A stretch of 64,000 bases of DNA. Source: Thalassobacillus cyri (lineage in GTDB: Bacteria; Bacillota; Bacilli; Bacillales; Halobacillaceae). Shown here piece after piece: positions 1-10,530 of the stretch (positions are counted from its first letter, which is position 1; each line of letters opens with the position of its first letter). The notes beneath the pieces are model-generated. The model worked only from the letters and a program-made list of their open reading frames with translations, did not search any database and was not told the DNA's origin. The DNA lies in contig NZ_FNQR01000004.1 of the NCBI RefSeq assembly GCF_900107755.1, forward strand, positions 62,001 to 126,000, given 5' to 3'. The translations under genes and the position numbers were made by a program.

Positions 1-123
1 GCCTTTGGAGAGGGCTATGGGATATATGTGGATAGTAAAGAAAAAGTCGGTACAAAAGTCGAAATATTGTTACCACTACAAGAAGGATATGGGATGGTAA
101 AAGGGGAGGGAAGTAATGGGTAG
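1..123 (+). CDS. Sensor histidine kinase, C-terminal end (partial)
   Basis: The open frame enters from the left edge and stops at TAG 121-123. Its visible 40 residues contain a G-x-G-I segment followed by G-T-K-V-E-I-L-L-P, the last glycine-rich box and final strand of a histidine-kinase ATP-binding (HATPase) domain. The stop overlaps the start of the response regulator by 8 bases, so the two are translationally coupled partners of a two-component system. By analogy with YesM/YesN pairs it is probably a membrane sensor for an extracytoplasmic sugar signal; the sensor part lies outside the window, so this is inference. Confidence 0.8.
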   Translation, partial: AFGEGYGIYVDSKEKVGTKVEILLPLQEGYGMVKGEGSNG

Positions 124-1318
124 ATTGAAGGTGTTAATTGCCGATGATGAATTTATTATACGCGACGGTATTCTGTCTTCCATTAACTGGGAACAGTATG
201 AAATGGAAGTGGTCGGAGAAGCAGAAGATGGAGAGGAAGCAGTTGAATTAGCATTGGAGCTTCAGATTGATATCCTATTAGTTGATTTAAACATGCCGAT
301 CATGAATGGTATTACTGTAATGAAGATATTAAAAGAGCAATTACCAAAGTGCAAAATGGTGGTCATATCTGGTTATGATGAGTTTCGGTATGCGCAGGAA
401 GCGATACGCTTGCAAGTAGCAGATTATTTATTAAAACCTGTGAACCCAGAAAAACTTTCGAATCTAATCCATGAGATAAAGCAACAGATTGATACCGAGG
501 TAAACCAAGAAACGTACTTAAAACAAGCAGAAAACCAAATAAAGAAAAACCATGCACAACTCAAGCAACGGTTTTTTCAAGATTGGATAGAAGGTCATTT
601 AGCAAACGAAGAAATTAAGAAGCAATTACAGTTTTTGAACTTACCAGTAAGGGTACCTATGCAATACATTATTATAAAATGTCCTAAGTTTCACCATAAT
701 CAAACGCTTATGCAAGAGAATGATCGACAAGTCTATTTATTCGCAGTTGAAAATATAATAGGGGAATTGCTAGAGTCAAAACGTGCTGCTGTATTCCGGG
801 ACAGGTCAGACTTACTTAATGTCTGTTTATGGGAGCAGGTGACATCAGAAGAAGTAGTACAAATAGAAGAAGCGATTAAGGAATACTTAAATATAACTGT
901 TTTTTGGCACCTTGAAACCATCATTGATGAGGATTTATCTACCTTATATGAAGTTTATGATCAATGCAAAACGCAAATACATAAGAAAACAAGATTATCT
1001 CCAATTGTTAAGCAAGCTAAGGCCTATGTTCAACAGCATTACCAGGACTCATCTCTGACCTTAGAAAGAGTTGCAGAGGAATTGCATGTCACAACAGTCT
1101 ATTTGAGTCGTTTGATGAAACAAGAGCTAGGTATTTCTTATATTGGTTTATTAACACAGTTGCGTATCAACAAAGCAACTGATTTATTGAAAACAACTGA
1201 CATGCCGATTCGAAATATTGCAGAAGAAGTTGGATATGAATCCCAGCATTACTTTAGTACTGCGTTCAAAAAAGTCGTCGGTATTTCACCTAAGCAATTA
1301 AAAAAACTAACCACATAG
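116..1318 (+). CDS. Two-component response regulator, YesN type (receiver + AraC DNA-binding domain)
   Basis: A 400-residue protein. Residues 1-120 form a receiver domain with the acidic pair ADDE near the start, the phosphoacceptor aspartate in LLVDLNMPIMNG and the conserved lysine in LLKPVNP. The last 100 residues are a double helix-turn-helix AraC domain (LERVAEELHVTTVYLSRLMK and IRNIAEEVGYESQHYFSTAF). The middle 170 residues are the poorly conserved linker usual in YesN-type regulators. It overlaps the kinase gene and lies directly before a ChvE-type sugar ABC transporter, which it probably activates in response to sugar; that target assignment is inferred from position. Confidence 0.9.
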   Translation: MGRLKVLIADDEFIIRDGILSSINWEQYEMEVVGEAEDGEEAVELALELQIDILLVDLNMPIMNGITVMKILKEQLPKCKMVVISGYDEFRYAQEAIRLQVADYLLKPVNPEKLSNLIHEIKQQIDTEVNQETYLKQAENQIKKNHAQLKQRFFQDWIEGHLANEEIKKQLQFLNLPVRVPMQYIIIKCPKFHHNQTLMQENDRQVYLFAVENIIGELLESKRAAVFRDRSDLLNVCLWEQVTSEEVVQIEEAIKEYLNITVFWHLETIIDEDLSTLYEVYDQCKTQIHKKTRLSPIVKQAKAYVQQHYQDSSLTLERVAEELHVTTVYLSRLMKQELGISYIGLLTQLRINKATDLLKTTDMPIRNIAEEVGYESQHYFSTAFKKVVGISPKQLKKLTT

Positions 1319-1322
1319 AAGG

Positions 1323-1366
1323 GGCTGCCCTATAAGTCTGTAATAGACTTATAGGGCAGCCTTTTT
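1323..1366 (+). terminator. Rho-independent terminator after the two-component genes
   Basis: A perfect 17-bp stem (arms 1323-1339 and 1345-1361) with a 5-base loop is followed by five T residues. It separates the regulator transcript from the sugar transporter transcript. Confidence 0.93.
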
Positions 1367-1497
1367 GTTATTGTTAATACCGGAAAAGTGGGTCTGGAAA
1401 ACGATTCCCTATCGAGTTCAATCTCCTACAAGATATACCCTGAAAAGTATCGTTTTTTACAATCAGGTTAAATTTTTATAAAAACAGTTTAATTTTA

Positions 1498-1511
1498 TGT
1501 AAAGCCTTACA
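1498..1511 (+). promoter_or_regulatory. Cre-like palindrome upstream of the sugar-binding protein gene
   Basis: The sequence TGTAAAGCCTTACA is a palindrome (TGTAA-N4-TTACA) lying 70 bases before the sugar-binding protein start. It matches the CcpA cre consensus except that the central CG is GC, so catabolite control is possible but not proven. It could also be a binding site for another regulator. Confidence 0.4.
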
Positions 1512-1581
1512 TTGGAAATGTTGATATTCTATAAACAAGCTTAAATTTTTAAAAAAACAAAAAATGAAAGGGGTTACAATT

Positions 1582-2664
1582 TTGAGAAAATTAGGTTTAT
1601 ATGCACTTTTACTTAGTCTAATGGTAGTTCTAGCTGCATGTGGAGGGAATAAATCAGCCGAAGGGTCCGGGGATAAGGGGTTAATCGGTGTTGCCATGCC
1701 AACAAAGTCATCACAAAGATGGGTAGATGATGGAAATAACATGGTGAAAAAATTGGAGGAACTTGGTTACAAAACAGATCTGCAATATGCAGAGGATGAC
1801 GTTGATAAGCAAATTGAACAAATAGAAAACATGATTGTAAAGGGAGCAGAAGTTTTAGTAGTAGCGTCAATTGATGGTACAGCACTGACAAATGTTTTAG
1901 AAAAAGCTGCAGCACAAGATATTGAAGTTGTTGCTTATGACCGTTTGATCATGGAGTCAGAAAATGTAAGTTATTATGCAACATTTGATAACTTCCAGGT
2001 AGGTGTATTACAAGCGCAATATATTGAAGAAGCACTAAACCTTAAAGAAGAAGAGGGTCCATATAACATCGAGCTATTTAGTGGGTCGCCAGATGATAAC
2101 AACGCATATTTTTTCTGGGATGGTGCAATGTCTATCCTGCAACCATATATCGATAGCGGAAAATTAGTGGTTCAAAGTGGGCAAACAACTTTTGAACAAG
2201 GTGCAACAATGCGCTGGGATGGAAACTTAGCGAAATCACGTATGGAAAACATTCTAAGTAAAGCATATTCAGATGGTGAAACAGTCGACGCAGTATTGTC
2301 TCCATATGATGGTATCAGTCGTGGAGTAATTCAAGCGTTGAAAGGTGTAGGTTATGGTTCTGGCGATCTGGAACTTCCAGTCATTACTGGTCAAGATGCT
2401 GAGTCAGCTTCAGTTAAATCTATTATTGCCGGAGAGCAGACACAAACAGTATTCAAAGATACTCGTGACTTAGCTGAAGTTACAGTAAATATGGTAGAAG
2501 CGATTTCAAATGGGGAAGAAGCTGAAGTTAACGACACTGAAACGTATGATAACGGCGGAAAAATTGTTCCTTCGTATCTAGTTCAGCCGATATCTGTTGA
2601 TATTGACAATTACAAAGAATTATTGATCGATAGCGGATATTATACAGAAGAAGATATTCAGTAA
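1582..2664 (+). CDS. chvE: ChvE/XylF-type sugar-binding lipoprotein of an ABC transporter
   Basis: A lipoprotein of about 360 residues: a basic N-terminus, a hydrophobic stretch and the lipobox LAAC, so it is anchored outside the membrane. The mature part ([18 protein letters not shown], then a [10 protein letters not shown] segment) has the periplasmic-binding type 1 fold of ChvE-like multiple-sugar receptors that bind xylose, arabinose, glucose or galactose. I chose TTG 1582 because AAAGGGG lies 8 bases before it; an in-frame ATG at 1564 has no ribosome binding site. It is first in an operon with the ATPase and permease. The xylose genes downstream favour a pentose as ligand, by inference. 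Confidence 0.9.
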   Translation: MRKLGLYALLLSLMVVLAACGGNKSAEGSGDKGLIGVAMPTKSSQRWVDDGNNMVKKLEELGYKTDLQYAEDDVDKQIEQIENMIVKGAEVLVVASIDGTALTNVLEKAAAQDIEVVAYDRLIMESENVSYYATFDNFQVGVLQAQYIEEALNLKEEEGPYNIELFSGSPDDNNAYFFWDGAMSILQPYIDSGKLVVQSGQTTFEQGATMRWDGNLAKSRMENILSKAYSDGETVDAVLSPYDGISRGVIQALKGVGYGSGDLELPVITGQDAESASVKSIIAGEQTQTVFKDTRDLAEVTVNMVEAISNGEEAEVNDTETYDNGGKIVPSYLVQPISVDIDNYKELLIDSGYYTEEDIQ

Positions 2665-2672
2665 GCTATTTT

Positions 2673-2704
2673 GATTCAGTGGTGATCATGATCATCACTG
2701 AATC
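2673..2704 (+). other. Hairpin after the binding-protein gene (no T-run)
   Basis: A near-perfect palindrome of 32 bases (outer arms GATTCAGTG and CACTGAATC, one G-T wobble) sits between the binding-protein stop and the ATPase start. There is no T-run, so it is more likely an mRNA-stabilising or attenuating hairpin that raises the ratio of binding protein to the membrane components than a true terminator. Confidence 0.6.
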
Positions 2705-2739
2705 TTATCATTGTTATTTTTGGAGAAAGTGGTGAGGGT

Positions 2740-4290
2740 ATGTCAGAGTATATTTTGGAAATGCGTAACATAACTAAAACATTCCCAGGTGTAAAAGCGT
2801 TAGACCACGTTAATTTAAAAGTTGAAAAAGGTGAAATCCATTCACTGGTTGGTGAAAATGGTGCCGGTAAATCAACGTTAATGAAAGTATTAAGTGGTGT
2901 ATATCCAAGTGGATCATACGACGGCAGTATCTACTTCGAAGGTGAAGAATGTAATTTTAAAGACATAAAACAAAGTGAAGGTGTAGGTATTGTAATTATT
3001 CACCAGGAGCTTGCATTAAGTCCGTTTCTGTCTATAGCTGAAAACATCTTCTTAGGTAATGAAAGGCAATCCCATAACATTATAAAATGGCAGGATACGT
3101 TTAGTGAATCAAAAAAATTGTTAGAGCGAGTTGGTTTAAAAGAGTCACCTGAAACTGCTGTCTCGGATATCGGTGTGGGGAAACAACAGCTCGTGGAAAT
3201 TGCGAAAGCGTTATCCAAGAAAGTGAAATTATTAATTTTAGATGAGCCGACTGCATCATTGAATGAAACAGATAGTGAAAATCTATTAAAGCTATTACTC
3301 GAACTCAAAAAACAAGGAATTACTTCTATTCTTATATCTCATAAATTAAATGAAGTGGCAGCAATCTCTGATTCGATTACGATTTTGCGGGATGGCCAAA
3401 CGATCGAAACGTTTGGAGCAAAGGAAGAAAAGGCATTAGATGATCGTATCATTAAAGGAATGGTAGGACGTGAGTTAACAAGTCGTTACCCGGAACGTGT
3501 CCCTCAAATTGGGGAAACTATTTTTGAAGTAAAAAATTGGAATGTCTACCATCCTCAACATCACGATCGTAAAATCATTGATAATGTAAATATACATATT
3601 CGACGTGGAGAAATTGTAGGGATAGCCGGTTTAATGGGTGCGGGTAGAACCGAGCTGGCGATGAGTATTTTTGGTAAAACTTATGGGAAGAAAATAACTG
3701 GATCTTTATACAAAGATGGGAAAGAAATTCAGGCGAATACAGTAAGTGAAGCAATTAGGAACGGGCTGGCTTATGTATCAGAGGACCGGAAGACATACGG
3801 TCTAAATTTAATTGATGATATTAAACGTAATACTACGTTGTCTAACCTTAAGCGGATTTCTAAAAATACGGTTATTGATGAGAACAAGGAGATAACAGAA
3901 GCGCAATTTTTACGTGAAAAACTAAATATTAAAACCCCATCACTAGAGCAACTTGCCGGCAATCTAAGTGGCGGGAATCAGCAAAAAATTGTGTTAAGTA
4001 AATGGATTTTTACCGAACCTGATATTTTAATTTTAGATGAACCAACACGTGGTATTGATGTGGGTGCTAAATTTGAAATCTATTCTCAAATTAATGATTT
4101 AGCGGCTGAGGGGTTAGGTGTATTGGTAATATCTTCTGAGCTTCCTGAAGTGCTTGGACTCTCTGACCGTATTTATGTGATGAATGAAGGGCGTATAACT
4201 GGAGAGCTTGATCGAACTGAAGCAGATCAAGAAAATGTAATGCGTTATATGACAGGATCTGGAGGTGCGAATCTTGCAAACGATAATTAA
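2740..4290 (+). CDS. gguA: Sugar ABC transporter ATP-binding protein (two fused ATPase domains)
   Basis: A 516-residue protein with two ABC ATPase domains in one chain, as in XylG, MglA and GguA. The first domain has Walker A GENGAGKS, signature-like [16 protein letters not shown] and Walker [11 protein letters not shown]. The second has a degenerate Walker [10 protein letters not shown], with an intact signature [14 protein letters not shown] and Walker [13 protein letters not shown]. Loss of the second Walker A lysine is normal in this sugar-importer family. It energises the permease encoded next, whose start overlaps this gene's end. Confidence 0.94.
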   Translation: MSEYILEMRNITKTFPGVKALDHVNLKVEKGEIHSLVGENGAGKSTLMKVLSGVYPSGSYDGSIYFEGEECNFKDIKQSEGVGIVIIHQELALSPFLSIAENIFLGNERQSHNIIKWQDTFSESKKLLERVGLKESPETAVSDIGVGKQQLVEIAKALSKKVKLLILDEPTASLNETDSENLLKLLLELKKQGITSILISHKLNEVAAISDSITILRDGQTIETFGAKEEKALDDRIIKGMVGRELTSRYPERVPQIGETIFEVKNWNVYHPQHHDRKIIDNVNIHIRRGEIVGIAGLMGAGRTELAMSIFGKTYGKKITGSLYKDGKEIQANTVSEAIRNGLAYVSEDRKTYGLNLIDDIKRNTTLSNLKRISKNTVIDENKEITEAQFLREKLNIKTPSLEQLAGNLSGGNQQKIVLSKWIFTEPDILILDEPTRGIDVGAKFEIYSQINDLAAEGLGVLVISSELPEVLGLSDRIYVMNEGRITGELDRTEADQENVMRYMTGSGGANLANDN

Positions 4291-5437
4291 TTTATTTAGA
4301 AACAATATACGTGAATACGGAATGATCATTGCACTTGTATTTATTACCGCACTATTTTGGGTATTAACAGATGGTATTACCTTTAAACCACTGAATTTGA
4401 CTAACTTAATCTTACAAAACGGTTTTATTTTAGTATTGGCTATAGGAATGGTGCTTGTAATTATTACCGGAAACATTGATTTGTCAGTTGGTTCCGTAGT
4501 TGCGTTCGTCGGTGCCATAGCTGGGGTACTTATGATTAACAACAATGTGCCGGTATGGCTGGCAATTATTTTATCTATTCTTGTAGGTGCATTAATTGGA
4601 GTTTGGCAAGGGTTTTGGATAGCTTATGTAGGGATTCCATCCTTTATTGTAACTTTAGCAGGGATGCTGATTTTTCGAGGGTTGACATTATATTTATTAG
4701 ATGGTAAATCACTCGCACCATTCCCTGACTCTTTTGGAAAGTTGAGTAGTGGTTTTTTACCGGATATTGGAGCAGGTGATTTTCATTTATTGTCAATTAT
4801 TCTATCAATTCTTCTATCACTTGTCTTGATTTATTTAGAGTTTAGTAAGCGTAAAACTCAAATACACTATAACTTTGAAGTATTACCACTTTGGATTACA
4901 GTAACAAAGCTAGGAATACTAGTCTTAGTTATTAACTGGTTTACATATCAGCTAGCTCTTAATAAAGGTATCCCTGTCGTATTGGTTATCGTGATTGCAC
5001 TTATCGCCATTTACACTTTTATAATGAAGAATACAGTAATGGGGCGACACATTTATGCCACAGGTGGAAACCAAAAAGCTGCAGATCTATCAGGTGTTAA
5101 AACGAAACGTGTTGTATTCTGGGTATTTGTAAACAATGGTGTCATTGCGGGACTAGCTGGTTTAATGTTTGCTGCGCGATTAAATTCAGCAACACCAGCA
5201 GCCGGAAACATGCTTGAGTTAGATGCAATTGCTGCTGTATTTATCGGTGGTGCATCTATGTCTGGTGGTGTTGGTACCATTATTGGTGCGATTGTCGGTG
5301 GTCTTGTAATGGGAGTCATGAACAATGGTATGTCTTTAATTGGTATCGGTATCGATTGGCAGCAGGCTATAAAAGGTATGGTACTATTACTTGCAGTTGG
5401 TTTTGACGTCTATAATAAAAAGAGAGCTGGAAAATGA
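4274..5437 (+). CDS. gguB: Sugar ABC transporter permease (XylH/GguB family)
   Basis: A polytopic membrane protein of about 387 residues with eight or more hydrophobic segments and the family motif [15 protein letters not shown] after the second segment, plus [13 protein letters not shown] in the cytoplasmic loop. It forms the channel of the ChvE-type importer. The TTG at 4274 is preceded at 8 bases by GGAGG; a GTG at 4265 overlaps that binding site. The gene overlaps the ATPase gene by 17 bases, showing tight coupling. Confidence 0.92.
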   Translation: MQTIINLFRNNIREYGMIIALVFITALFWVLTDGITFKPLNLTNLILQNGFILVLAIGMVLVIITGNIDLSVGSVVAFVGAIAGVLMINNNVPVWLAIILSILVGALIGVWQGFWIAYVGIPSFIVTLAGMLIFRGLTLYLLDGKSLAPFPDSFGKLSSGFLPDIGAGDFHLLSIILSILLSLVLIYLEFSKRKTQIHYNFEVLPLWITVTKLGILVLVINWFTYQLALNKGIPVVLVIVIALIAIYTFIMKNTVMGRHIYATGGNQKAADLSGVKTKRVVFWVFVNNGVIAGLAGLMFAARLNSATPAAGNMLELDAIAAVFIGGASMSGGVGTIIGAIVGGLVMGVMNNGMSLIGIGIDWQQAIKGMVLLLAVGFDVYNKKRAGK

Positions 5438-5444
5438 TTAAGTC

Positions 5445-5482
5445 AAAAAACATCTTGGTGTTAGTTACCATGATGTTTTTTT
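5445..5482 (+). terminator. Terminator after the sugar ABC operon
   Basis: The stem AACATC-t-TGGT pairs with ACCA-t-GATGTT across a short loop and runs into a block of seven T residues. It closes the chvE-gguA-gguB transcript. Confidence 0.85.
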
Positions 5483-5623
5483 GGTATACAGTCTATCTTT
5501 AATAATAGCTGTCATAGTAAATATTTCCCTTGCTTAAGTCTGTAGAGAGCGTTACGAAAGCTTTGTTTTTTAGAGGTGTACGATGAAGTTTTTCATTAAG
5601 GTTGTAGGAAGGAGCCGCTTTTT

Positions 5624-6673
5624 ATGAAATTAGAAACAAAAGACATTCCCATTCCCGGAGAAAGCCCCTGGACCTTATTTCACTTGGAAAATAATCAGGG
5701 AATGGTTGTGCAATTGTTGAATTATGGAGGGATCATCACAAATCTATCTGTCCCTGATCGAAACGGAGAGAGGAGTAATGTTGTCCTTGGCTATGATAAT
5801 TACGAAGAGTACAAAGAAAATCCAGGTTTTCTAGGTGCATTGATTGGGCGGGTGGCCGGCCGTATCAGGAATGCCCGCTTTCAAATCGAAGGTCAGGAGT
5901 ATCAGGTGGAAGCCAATGAAGAACCCCATCATCTTCATGGTGGGGAGCACGGATTTCATCAAGTCTTATGGGAAGCTTCTCCCTTTGAAAGGGAAGGGGA
6001 GATAGGTGTAAAACTGTCCCACAAAAGTCCGGACGGAGAAGGAGGGTATCCTGGGACCCTTAACGTAGATGTCTCGTACATACTGACTAACGACAATGAA
6101 CTAGTGATTGATTATTTAGCTGAAACGGATCAGAAAACGATTGTGACACTAACGAACCACTCTTATTTCAATTTAAGCGGGATGATAGATCAAACGGTTC
6201 ATGATCATACCTTATTTCTCGATAGCTCATGCTTTGCAGAATTAGACCAACAGCTTATACCGACAGGGGAGTGGGCAGATGTGACGGGTACGTCTTTTGA
6301 CTATCGTCAAAAAAGAAAGCTGAGCGAAAGTTTTTCCTTTGATACACCTCATCAACAGGTTGCCAATGGCGGCATCGATCATTTTTTCCTGCTGAACAGG
6401 AAAGGAAAACCGGCCATCAAGTTGGAAGATACACGATCAGGTCGCACGCTGGAAGTGGAGACAGATCAGCCAGGCGCCGTCATTTATACTTCGAATAACC
6501 TGTCAGAAGGGAAAAAGCTGTTGGAAGGAAAGACAAGGAAACACGCAGGGATTTGCATTGAAACACAAAGCTCACCGGCTTCCTTGCATGATAGAGGGTT
6601 TCCTGAAATCATCCTTACTCCAGATGAACCTTATCATAAACGAACCGTGTTCACATTCGGAATCCAGAAGTAA
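5624..6673 (+). CDS. galM: Aldose 1-epimerase (mutarotase)
   Basis: A 349-residue cytoplasmic enzyme that interconverts the alpha and beta anomers of free aldoses. Recognisable motifs include [11 protein letters not shown] near residue 75, [10 protein letters not shown] with the catalytic histidine, [10 protein letters not shown] with the second histidine, NGGIDHFF, and [11 protein letters not shown] near the C-terminus, with a glutamate in the position of the catalytic base. GGAAGGAG lies before ATG 5624. It heads the xylose isomerase/xylulokinase group and would supply the alpha-anomer that xylose isomerase uses. Confidence 0.93.
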   Translation: MKLETKDIPIPGESPWTLFHLENNQGMVVQLLNYGGIITNLSVPDRNGERSNVVLGYDNYEEYKENPGFLGALIGRVAGRIRNARFQIEGQEYQVEANEEPHHLHGGEHGFHQVLWEASPFEREGEIGVKLSHKSPDGEGGYPGTLNVDVSYILTNDNELVIDYLAETDQKTIVTLTNHSYFNLSGMIDQTVHDHTLFLDSSCFAELDQQLIPTGEWADVTGTSFDYRQKRKLSESFSFDTPHQQVANGGIDHFFLLNRKGKPAIKLEDTRSGRTLEVETDQPGAVIYTSNNLSEGKKLLEGKTRKHAGICIETQSSPASLHDRGFPEIILTPDEPYHKRTVFTFGIQK

Positions 6674-6714
6674 TAAAACAGTCCATCATAATCACAAAGA
6701 CAGGAGGAAGTAAA

Positions 6715-8040
6715 ATGCCTTATTTTGATAACATTCCAATCATTAGCTATGAAGGTGCCGGTTCGAATAATCCATATTCCTTCAAATTCTACAATCCCGA
6801 AGAAAAAGTCGGTGGACGCACGATGGAAGAGTATCTCCGAATCGGTATCGCCTACTGGCATACGTTCACCGCAGATTTGTCAGAACCGTTCGGGGTCGGT
6901 ACGGCCGTCCGCAACTGGAATCATCTTGACGGCATGGAGCTTGCGAAAGCACGGGTCGAGGCAGCTTTTGAATTTTTCGAAAAGCTCGGGGTGCCGTACT
7001 TCTGTTTCCATGACGTTGATATCGCGCCTGAAGGGGACACGCTCGCTGAGACAAATAAAAATCTAGATACGATCGTGCCGATGATCAAAGACTATATGAA
7101 AGATAGTAAAACGAAGCTTTTGTGGAATACAGCGAATAATTTTACACATCCGCGTTTTCTCCACGGCGCCGCTTCCTCGAACAATGCTGACGTGTTCGCT
7201 TACGCAGCGGCGAAAGTGAAAAAGCAGCTCGAGGTCGGCAAAGAACTCGGCGGAGAGAACTACGTTTTCTGGGGCGGTCGTGAAGGATATGAGACGCTTC
7301 TTAACACCGATATGAAAATTGAACTCGACAACCTGGGACGATTTTTCCATATGGCAGTTGATTATGCGAAAGAAATTGGCTTCGATGCGCAATTTCTCAT
7401 CGAACCGAAGCCGAAAGAGCCGACGACACACCAGTACGACTTCGATGTAGCCTCAGGACTCGCGTTTCTTGAGAAATATGACTTAACAAATCATTTCAAA
7501 TTTAACATAGAAGCGAACCACGCGACCTTGGCCGGTCACACATTCGAACACGAACTTCACTATGCGCGCGTCCACGGTGTGCTCGGGTCGGTCGACGCTA
7601 ACCAGGGGCATCCGCTGCTCGGCTGGGATACGGATGAATTTCCGACAGATCTGTATGCGACTACGCTCGCGATGTATGAAATTATCAAAAATGGCGGACT
7701 GGGAAGAGGTGGCCTGAATTTCGATGCGAAAGTGCGTCGCGGTTCATTCGAACAGGAAGACCTCATACATGCCCACATCGCCGGTATGGACAGTTTCGCT
7801 GTCGGGTTGAAAGTTGCACAGCAAATGTATGATGACCGTGTACTTGAAGATATCATCAGCGAGCGCTACAGCAGCTACGACAGCGGCATCGGAAAAGATA
7901 TTGTCGACGGAAAAGCAGATTTTCATTCCCTGGAAGACCACGCCCTTAGTCTTAAGGAAATCAGCCATCAATCCGGACGTCTTGAACTGATTAAATCAAC
8001 AATGAATCAATACTTGCTAAGAGTTAATGCAGGAGAGTGA
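6715..8040 (+). CDS. xylA: Xylose isomerase
   Basis: A 441-residue enzyme of the usual length for Gram-positive class II xylose isomerases, converting D-xylose to D-xylulose. Metal- and substrate-binding motifs are visible: [63 protein letters not shown] and [25 protein letters not shown] precedes the ATG. The base composition from about here to the end of the aldo/keto reductase is visibly more GC-rich than the transporter upstream. XylB follows after 6 bases. Confidence 0.97.
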   Translation: MPYFDNIPIISYEGAGSNNPYSFKFYNPEEKVGGRTMEEYLRIGIAYWHTFTADLSEPFGVGTAVRNWNHLDGMELAKARVEAAFEFFEKLGVPYFCFHDVDIAPEGDTLAETNKNLDTIVPMIKDYMKDSKTKLLWNTANNFTHPRFLHGAASSNNADVFAYAAAKVKKQLEVGKELGGENYVFWGGREGYETLLNTDMKIELDNLGRFFHMAVDYAKEIGFDAQFLIEPKPKEPTTHQYDFDVASGLAFLEKYDLTNHFKFNIEANHATLAGHTFEHELHYARVHGVLGSVDANQGHPLLGWDTDEFPTDLYATTLAMYEIIKNGGLGRGGLNFDAKVRRGSFEQEDLIHAHIAGMDSFAVGLKVAQQMYDDRVLEDIISERYSSYDSGIGKDIVDGKADFHSLEDHALSLKEISHQSGRLELIKSTMNQYLLRVNAGE

Positions 8041-8046
8041 TAGAGG

Positions 8047-9537
8047 GTGACATACGTGGTAGGAGTGGATATCGGAACGAGCGCGGTAAAAGTGCTACTC
8101 GTCGACTTGGAAGGAAAAATCATTGATGAAGTTTCCCGGCCACTGTCGCTTTCACAACCACAAAGCGGCTGGAGTGAACAGGACCCGGAGGAATGGGTCA
8201 AAGAGACGGAAGAAGCGTTGAAAGAACTGACAGAGAGATTCGATGAGGACGTAAGTGAGATAGAGGGTTTGAGTTTTTCCGGGCAAATGCATGGTCTCGT
8301 CCTGCTCGATCACCAATACAACGTCGTCCGCCCGGCGATTTTGTGGAACGATACGAGAACAACGAAACAGTGCCAGGATATTTATGAAAAAGTAGGGGAA
8401 GAGAGACTTCTTGCCATTACGAAGAATCCGGCGCTTGAAGGGTTCACGCTGTCGAAGATTTTATGGGTGAAAAAAGAAGAGCCGGAAAATTTCGGGCGCG
8501 CAGCGACGTTCGTTTTGCCAAAGGATTATGTCCGTTACCGTCTTACGGGAGAGCTTTCAATGGATTATTCCGACGCGGCCGGAACGCTTCTTCTTGATAT
8601 CGAAAAGAAAAACTGGAGCACGGAGGTGTGTCAGGCGGTCGGGCTTCCGGTCTCCTTCTGTCCTTCGCTCGTCGATTCGACCGCTCAGACGGGAACGGTG
8701 ACGGATGCGGACACAGGGCTGTCGCGAAGTACGAAAGTGTTTGCGGGAGGAGCCGATAACGCGTGCGGGGCGGTCGGGGCCGGGATTTTAACAGAAGGGA
8801 AGACGCTCTGCAGTATCGGAACCTCCGGTGTCGTACTTTCTTATGAAGCAGAAGCGGATAAAGATTTTGGAGGTGATGCGCACTACTTTTACCACGCTGC
8901 GCCAGATGCCCTTTATACGATGGGGGTGACGCTCGCCGCCGGCTACAGTTTGAGCTGGTTCAAAGTCGTGTTCGCCCCTGAAGAAGAATTTGAAGACTTC
9001 GTGGACGGTGTAGAAGAAGTACCCCCGGGTGCCCGTGGACTCCTGTTCACGCCGTATATCGCCGGGGAGCGGACACCGCATGCCGACGCATTCATACGAG
9101 GGACATTCACCGGTCTCGACACCTTTCATCGTCGCGCGGATTTCGTGCGGGCTGTGATGGAAGGTATAACGTTTTCTCTGAACGAATCCATTGAAATGTT
9201 CCGTAAGAATGGGAAAACGATCGACACCATTGTCTCTATAGGCGGTGGAGCGAAAAATGAAGCATGGCTTCAAATGCAGGCGGATATTTTCAACGCAACA
9301 ATCGTGAAGCAAAAAAGTGAACAAGGGCCCGGCATGGGGGCCGCGATGATTGCTGCTTACGGATGCGGGTGGTGCGATACACTCGCAGGATGTGCTGATC
9401 GCTTTCTGGAAGAAGCGGAGCAGTTTGAACCGAATACACAGCGTGTCGAGACGTACAAACGACTTTTCGCTCTTTATCAAAAGGTTTATCACCAGACGAA
9501 AGAGCTAAATGAAGAACTCAAAGATTTCAGGAAGTAG
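8047..9537 (+). CDS. xylB: Xylulokinase
   Basis: A 496-residue FGGY-family kinase that phosphorylates D-xylulose to xylulose 5-phosphate. The N-terminal phosphate-1 motif VGVDIGTSAVKVLLVD, SGQMHGLVLLD, the WNDTRTT substrate loop, and GGGAKNEAWLQMQADIF near the C-terminus identify it. The start GTG 8047 gives the expected N-terminus; GTG 8056 with GAGGGTG before it is an alternative. It is coupled to xylA with a 6-base gap. Confidence 0.95.
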   Translation: MTYVVGVDIGTSAVKVLLVDLEGKIIDEVSRPLSLSQPQSGWSEQDPEEWVKETEEALKELTERFDEDVSEIEGLSFSGQMHGLVLLDHQYNVVRPAILWNDTRTTKQCQDIYEKVGEERLLAITKNPALEGFTLSKILWVKKEEPENFGRAATFVLPKDYVRYRLTGELSMDYSDAAGTLLLDIEKKNWSTEVCQAVGLPVSFCPSLVDSTAQTGTVTDADTGLSRSTKVFAGGADNACGAVGAGILTEGKTLCSIGTSGVVLSYEAEADKDFGGDAHYFYHAAPDALYTMGVTLAAGYSLSWFKVVFAPEEEFEDFVDGVEEVPPGARGLLFTPYIAGERTPHADAFIRGTFTGLDTFHRRADFVRAVMEGITFSLNESIEMFRKNGKTIDTIVSIGGGAKNEAWLQMQADIFNATIVKQKSEQGPGMGAAMIAAYGCGWCDTLAGCADRFLEEAEQFEPNTQRVETYKRLFALYQKVYHQTKELNEELKDFRK

Positions 9538-9552
9538 AACAGGAGGAGAAAT

Positions 9553-10530
9553 ATGGAGTATCGTAAATTAGGAAAGACTGATATGAGAATCAGTGAACTT
9601 AGCTTTGGCACATGGGCAATCGGTGGCAATTGGGGAGATACAAATGATGAAGAAGCGATGGCGGGACTTGAAAAAGCGATGGCAGGAGGTGTGAATTTTT
9701 TCGACACGGCCGATGTGTATGGTATGGGCCACAGCGAGAAGCTACTCGGGAAAGCGACAAAAGGGAGAGATGTCTATATCGCCACCAAGTTCTGTCGCCA
9801 GGGGGACATCGATGATCCGGCGACCTATTCCGAAAAACAGGTGCGCTCCTATCTTGAAGAAAGCCTGCGTCGTCTGGACAGGGAATACGTCGATCTGTAT
9901 CAGATCCACTGCCCGCCTTTGTCGATCATTAAACAGGGAGACGTATTCAAGATACTAGAAAAACTGAAAGCGGAAGGGCTAATCCGTTCCTACGGTGTAA
10001 GCGTGGAGTCGGTTGAAGAAGGGCTGTACGTTATGGAACATGCGAAGGCGGACGTGCTACAAGTCATTTTCAACATCTTCCGCCAGAAACCTCTCGAGAA
10101 ATTGCTTCCGATGGCGGAGGAGAAAGGAGTCGGTATTCTCGCCCGGGTGCCGCTCGCCAGTGGCCTTTTGACCGGAAAGTATGAGAAAAATCACTCCTTC
10201 CATGAAGATGATCATCGTCATTTCAATAGTGAAGGAAAAGCATTCAACATCGGGGAAACGTTCGCCGGCCTTGAATTCAATAAAGGGGTCGAGCTTAGTG
10301 ATGAAATCGCATGGATCGAGAACGGGCGTAGTAACAGAACCCGTGCTGCACTGAAATGGATTCTTCAGCAGCCCGGCATTACAGCGGTCATCCCTGGTTT
10401 CCGTAATGTCCGGCAGGTGGAAGATAATCTTGCGGCACTGGATGTTCCTGACTTCACGCAGGACGAGCTTGACAATCTTCAGGAGTTTTATGAGAAGAAG
10501 GTCGTTCCGCAAATTCGGGGGAAATACTGA
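9553..10530 (+). CDS. Aldo/keto reductase
   Basis: A 325-residue NADP-dependent oxidoreductase with the aldo/keto reductase barrel motifs: LSFGTWAIGG, the catalytic aspartate and tyrosine in FDTADVYGMGHSE, the lysine in ATKF, and the C-terminal cofactor motif IPGFRNVRQVEDNLAAL. It follows xylB by 15 bases with a GGAGGAG site and shares the GC-rich composition of xylA and xylB. A role in reducing or oxidising a pentose or its aldehyde product is likely from position, but its substrate cannot be read from sequence. Confidence 0.88.
   Translation: MEYRKLGKTDMRISELSFGTWAIGGNWGDTNDEEAMAGLEKAMAGGVNFFDTADVYGMGHSEKLLGKATKGRDVYIATKFCRQGDIDDPATYSEKQVRSYLEESLRRLDREYVDLYQIHCPPLSIIKQGDVFKILEKLKAEGLIRSYGVSVESVEEGLYVMEHAKADVLQVIFNIFRQKPLEKLLPMAEEKGVGILARVPLASGLLTGKYEKNHSFHEDDHRHFNSEGKAFNIGETFAGLEFNKGVELSDEIAWIENGRSNRTRAALKWILQQPGITAVIPGFRNVRQVEDNLAALDVPDFTQDELDNLQEFYEKKVVPQIRGKY

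Noticed and set aside
1401-1420. GGAAAACGATTCC as a cre site before chvE
   Set aside because: It lacks the leading TG-pyrimidine pattern and matches the consensus less well than the palindrome at 1498.
8788-9492. 234-codon open frame on the minus strand
   Set aside because: Shadow of xylB in GC-rich DNA; no motifs, and xylB is intact on the other strand.
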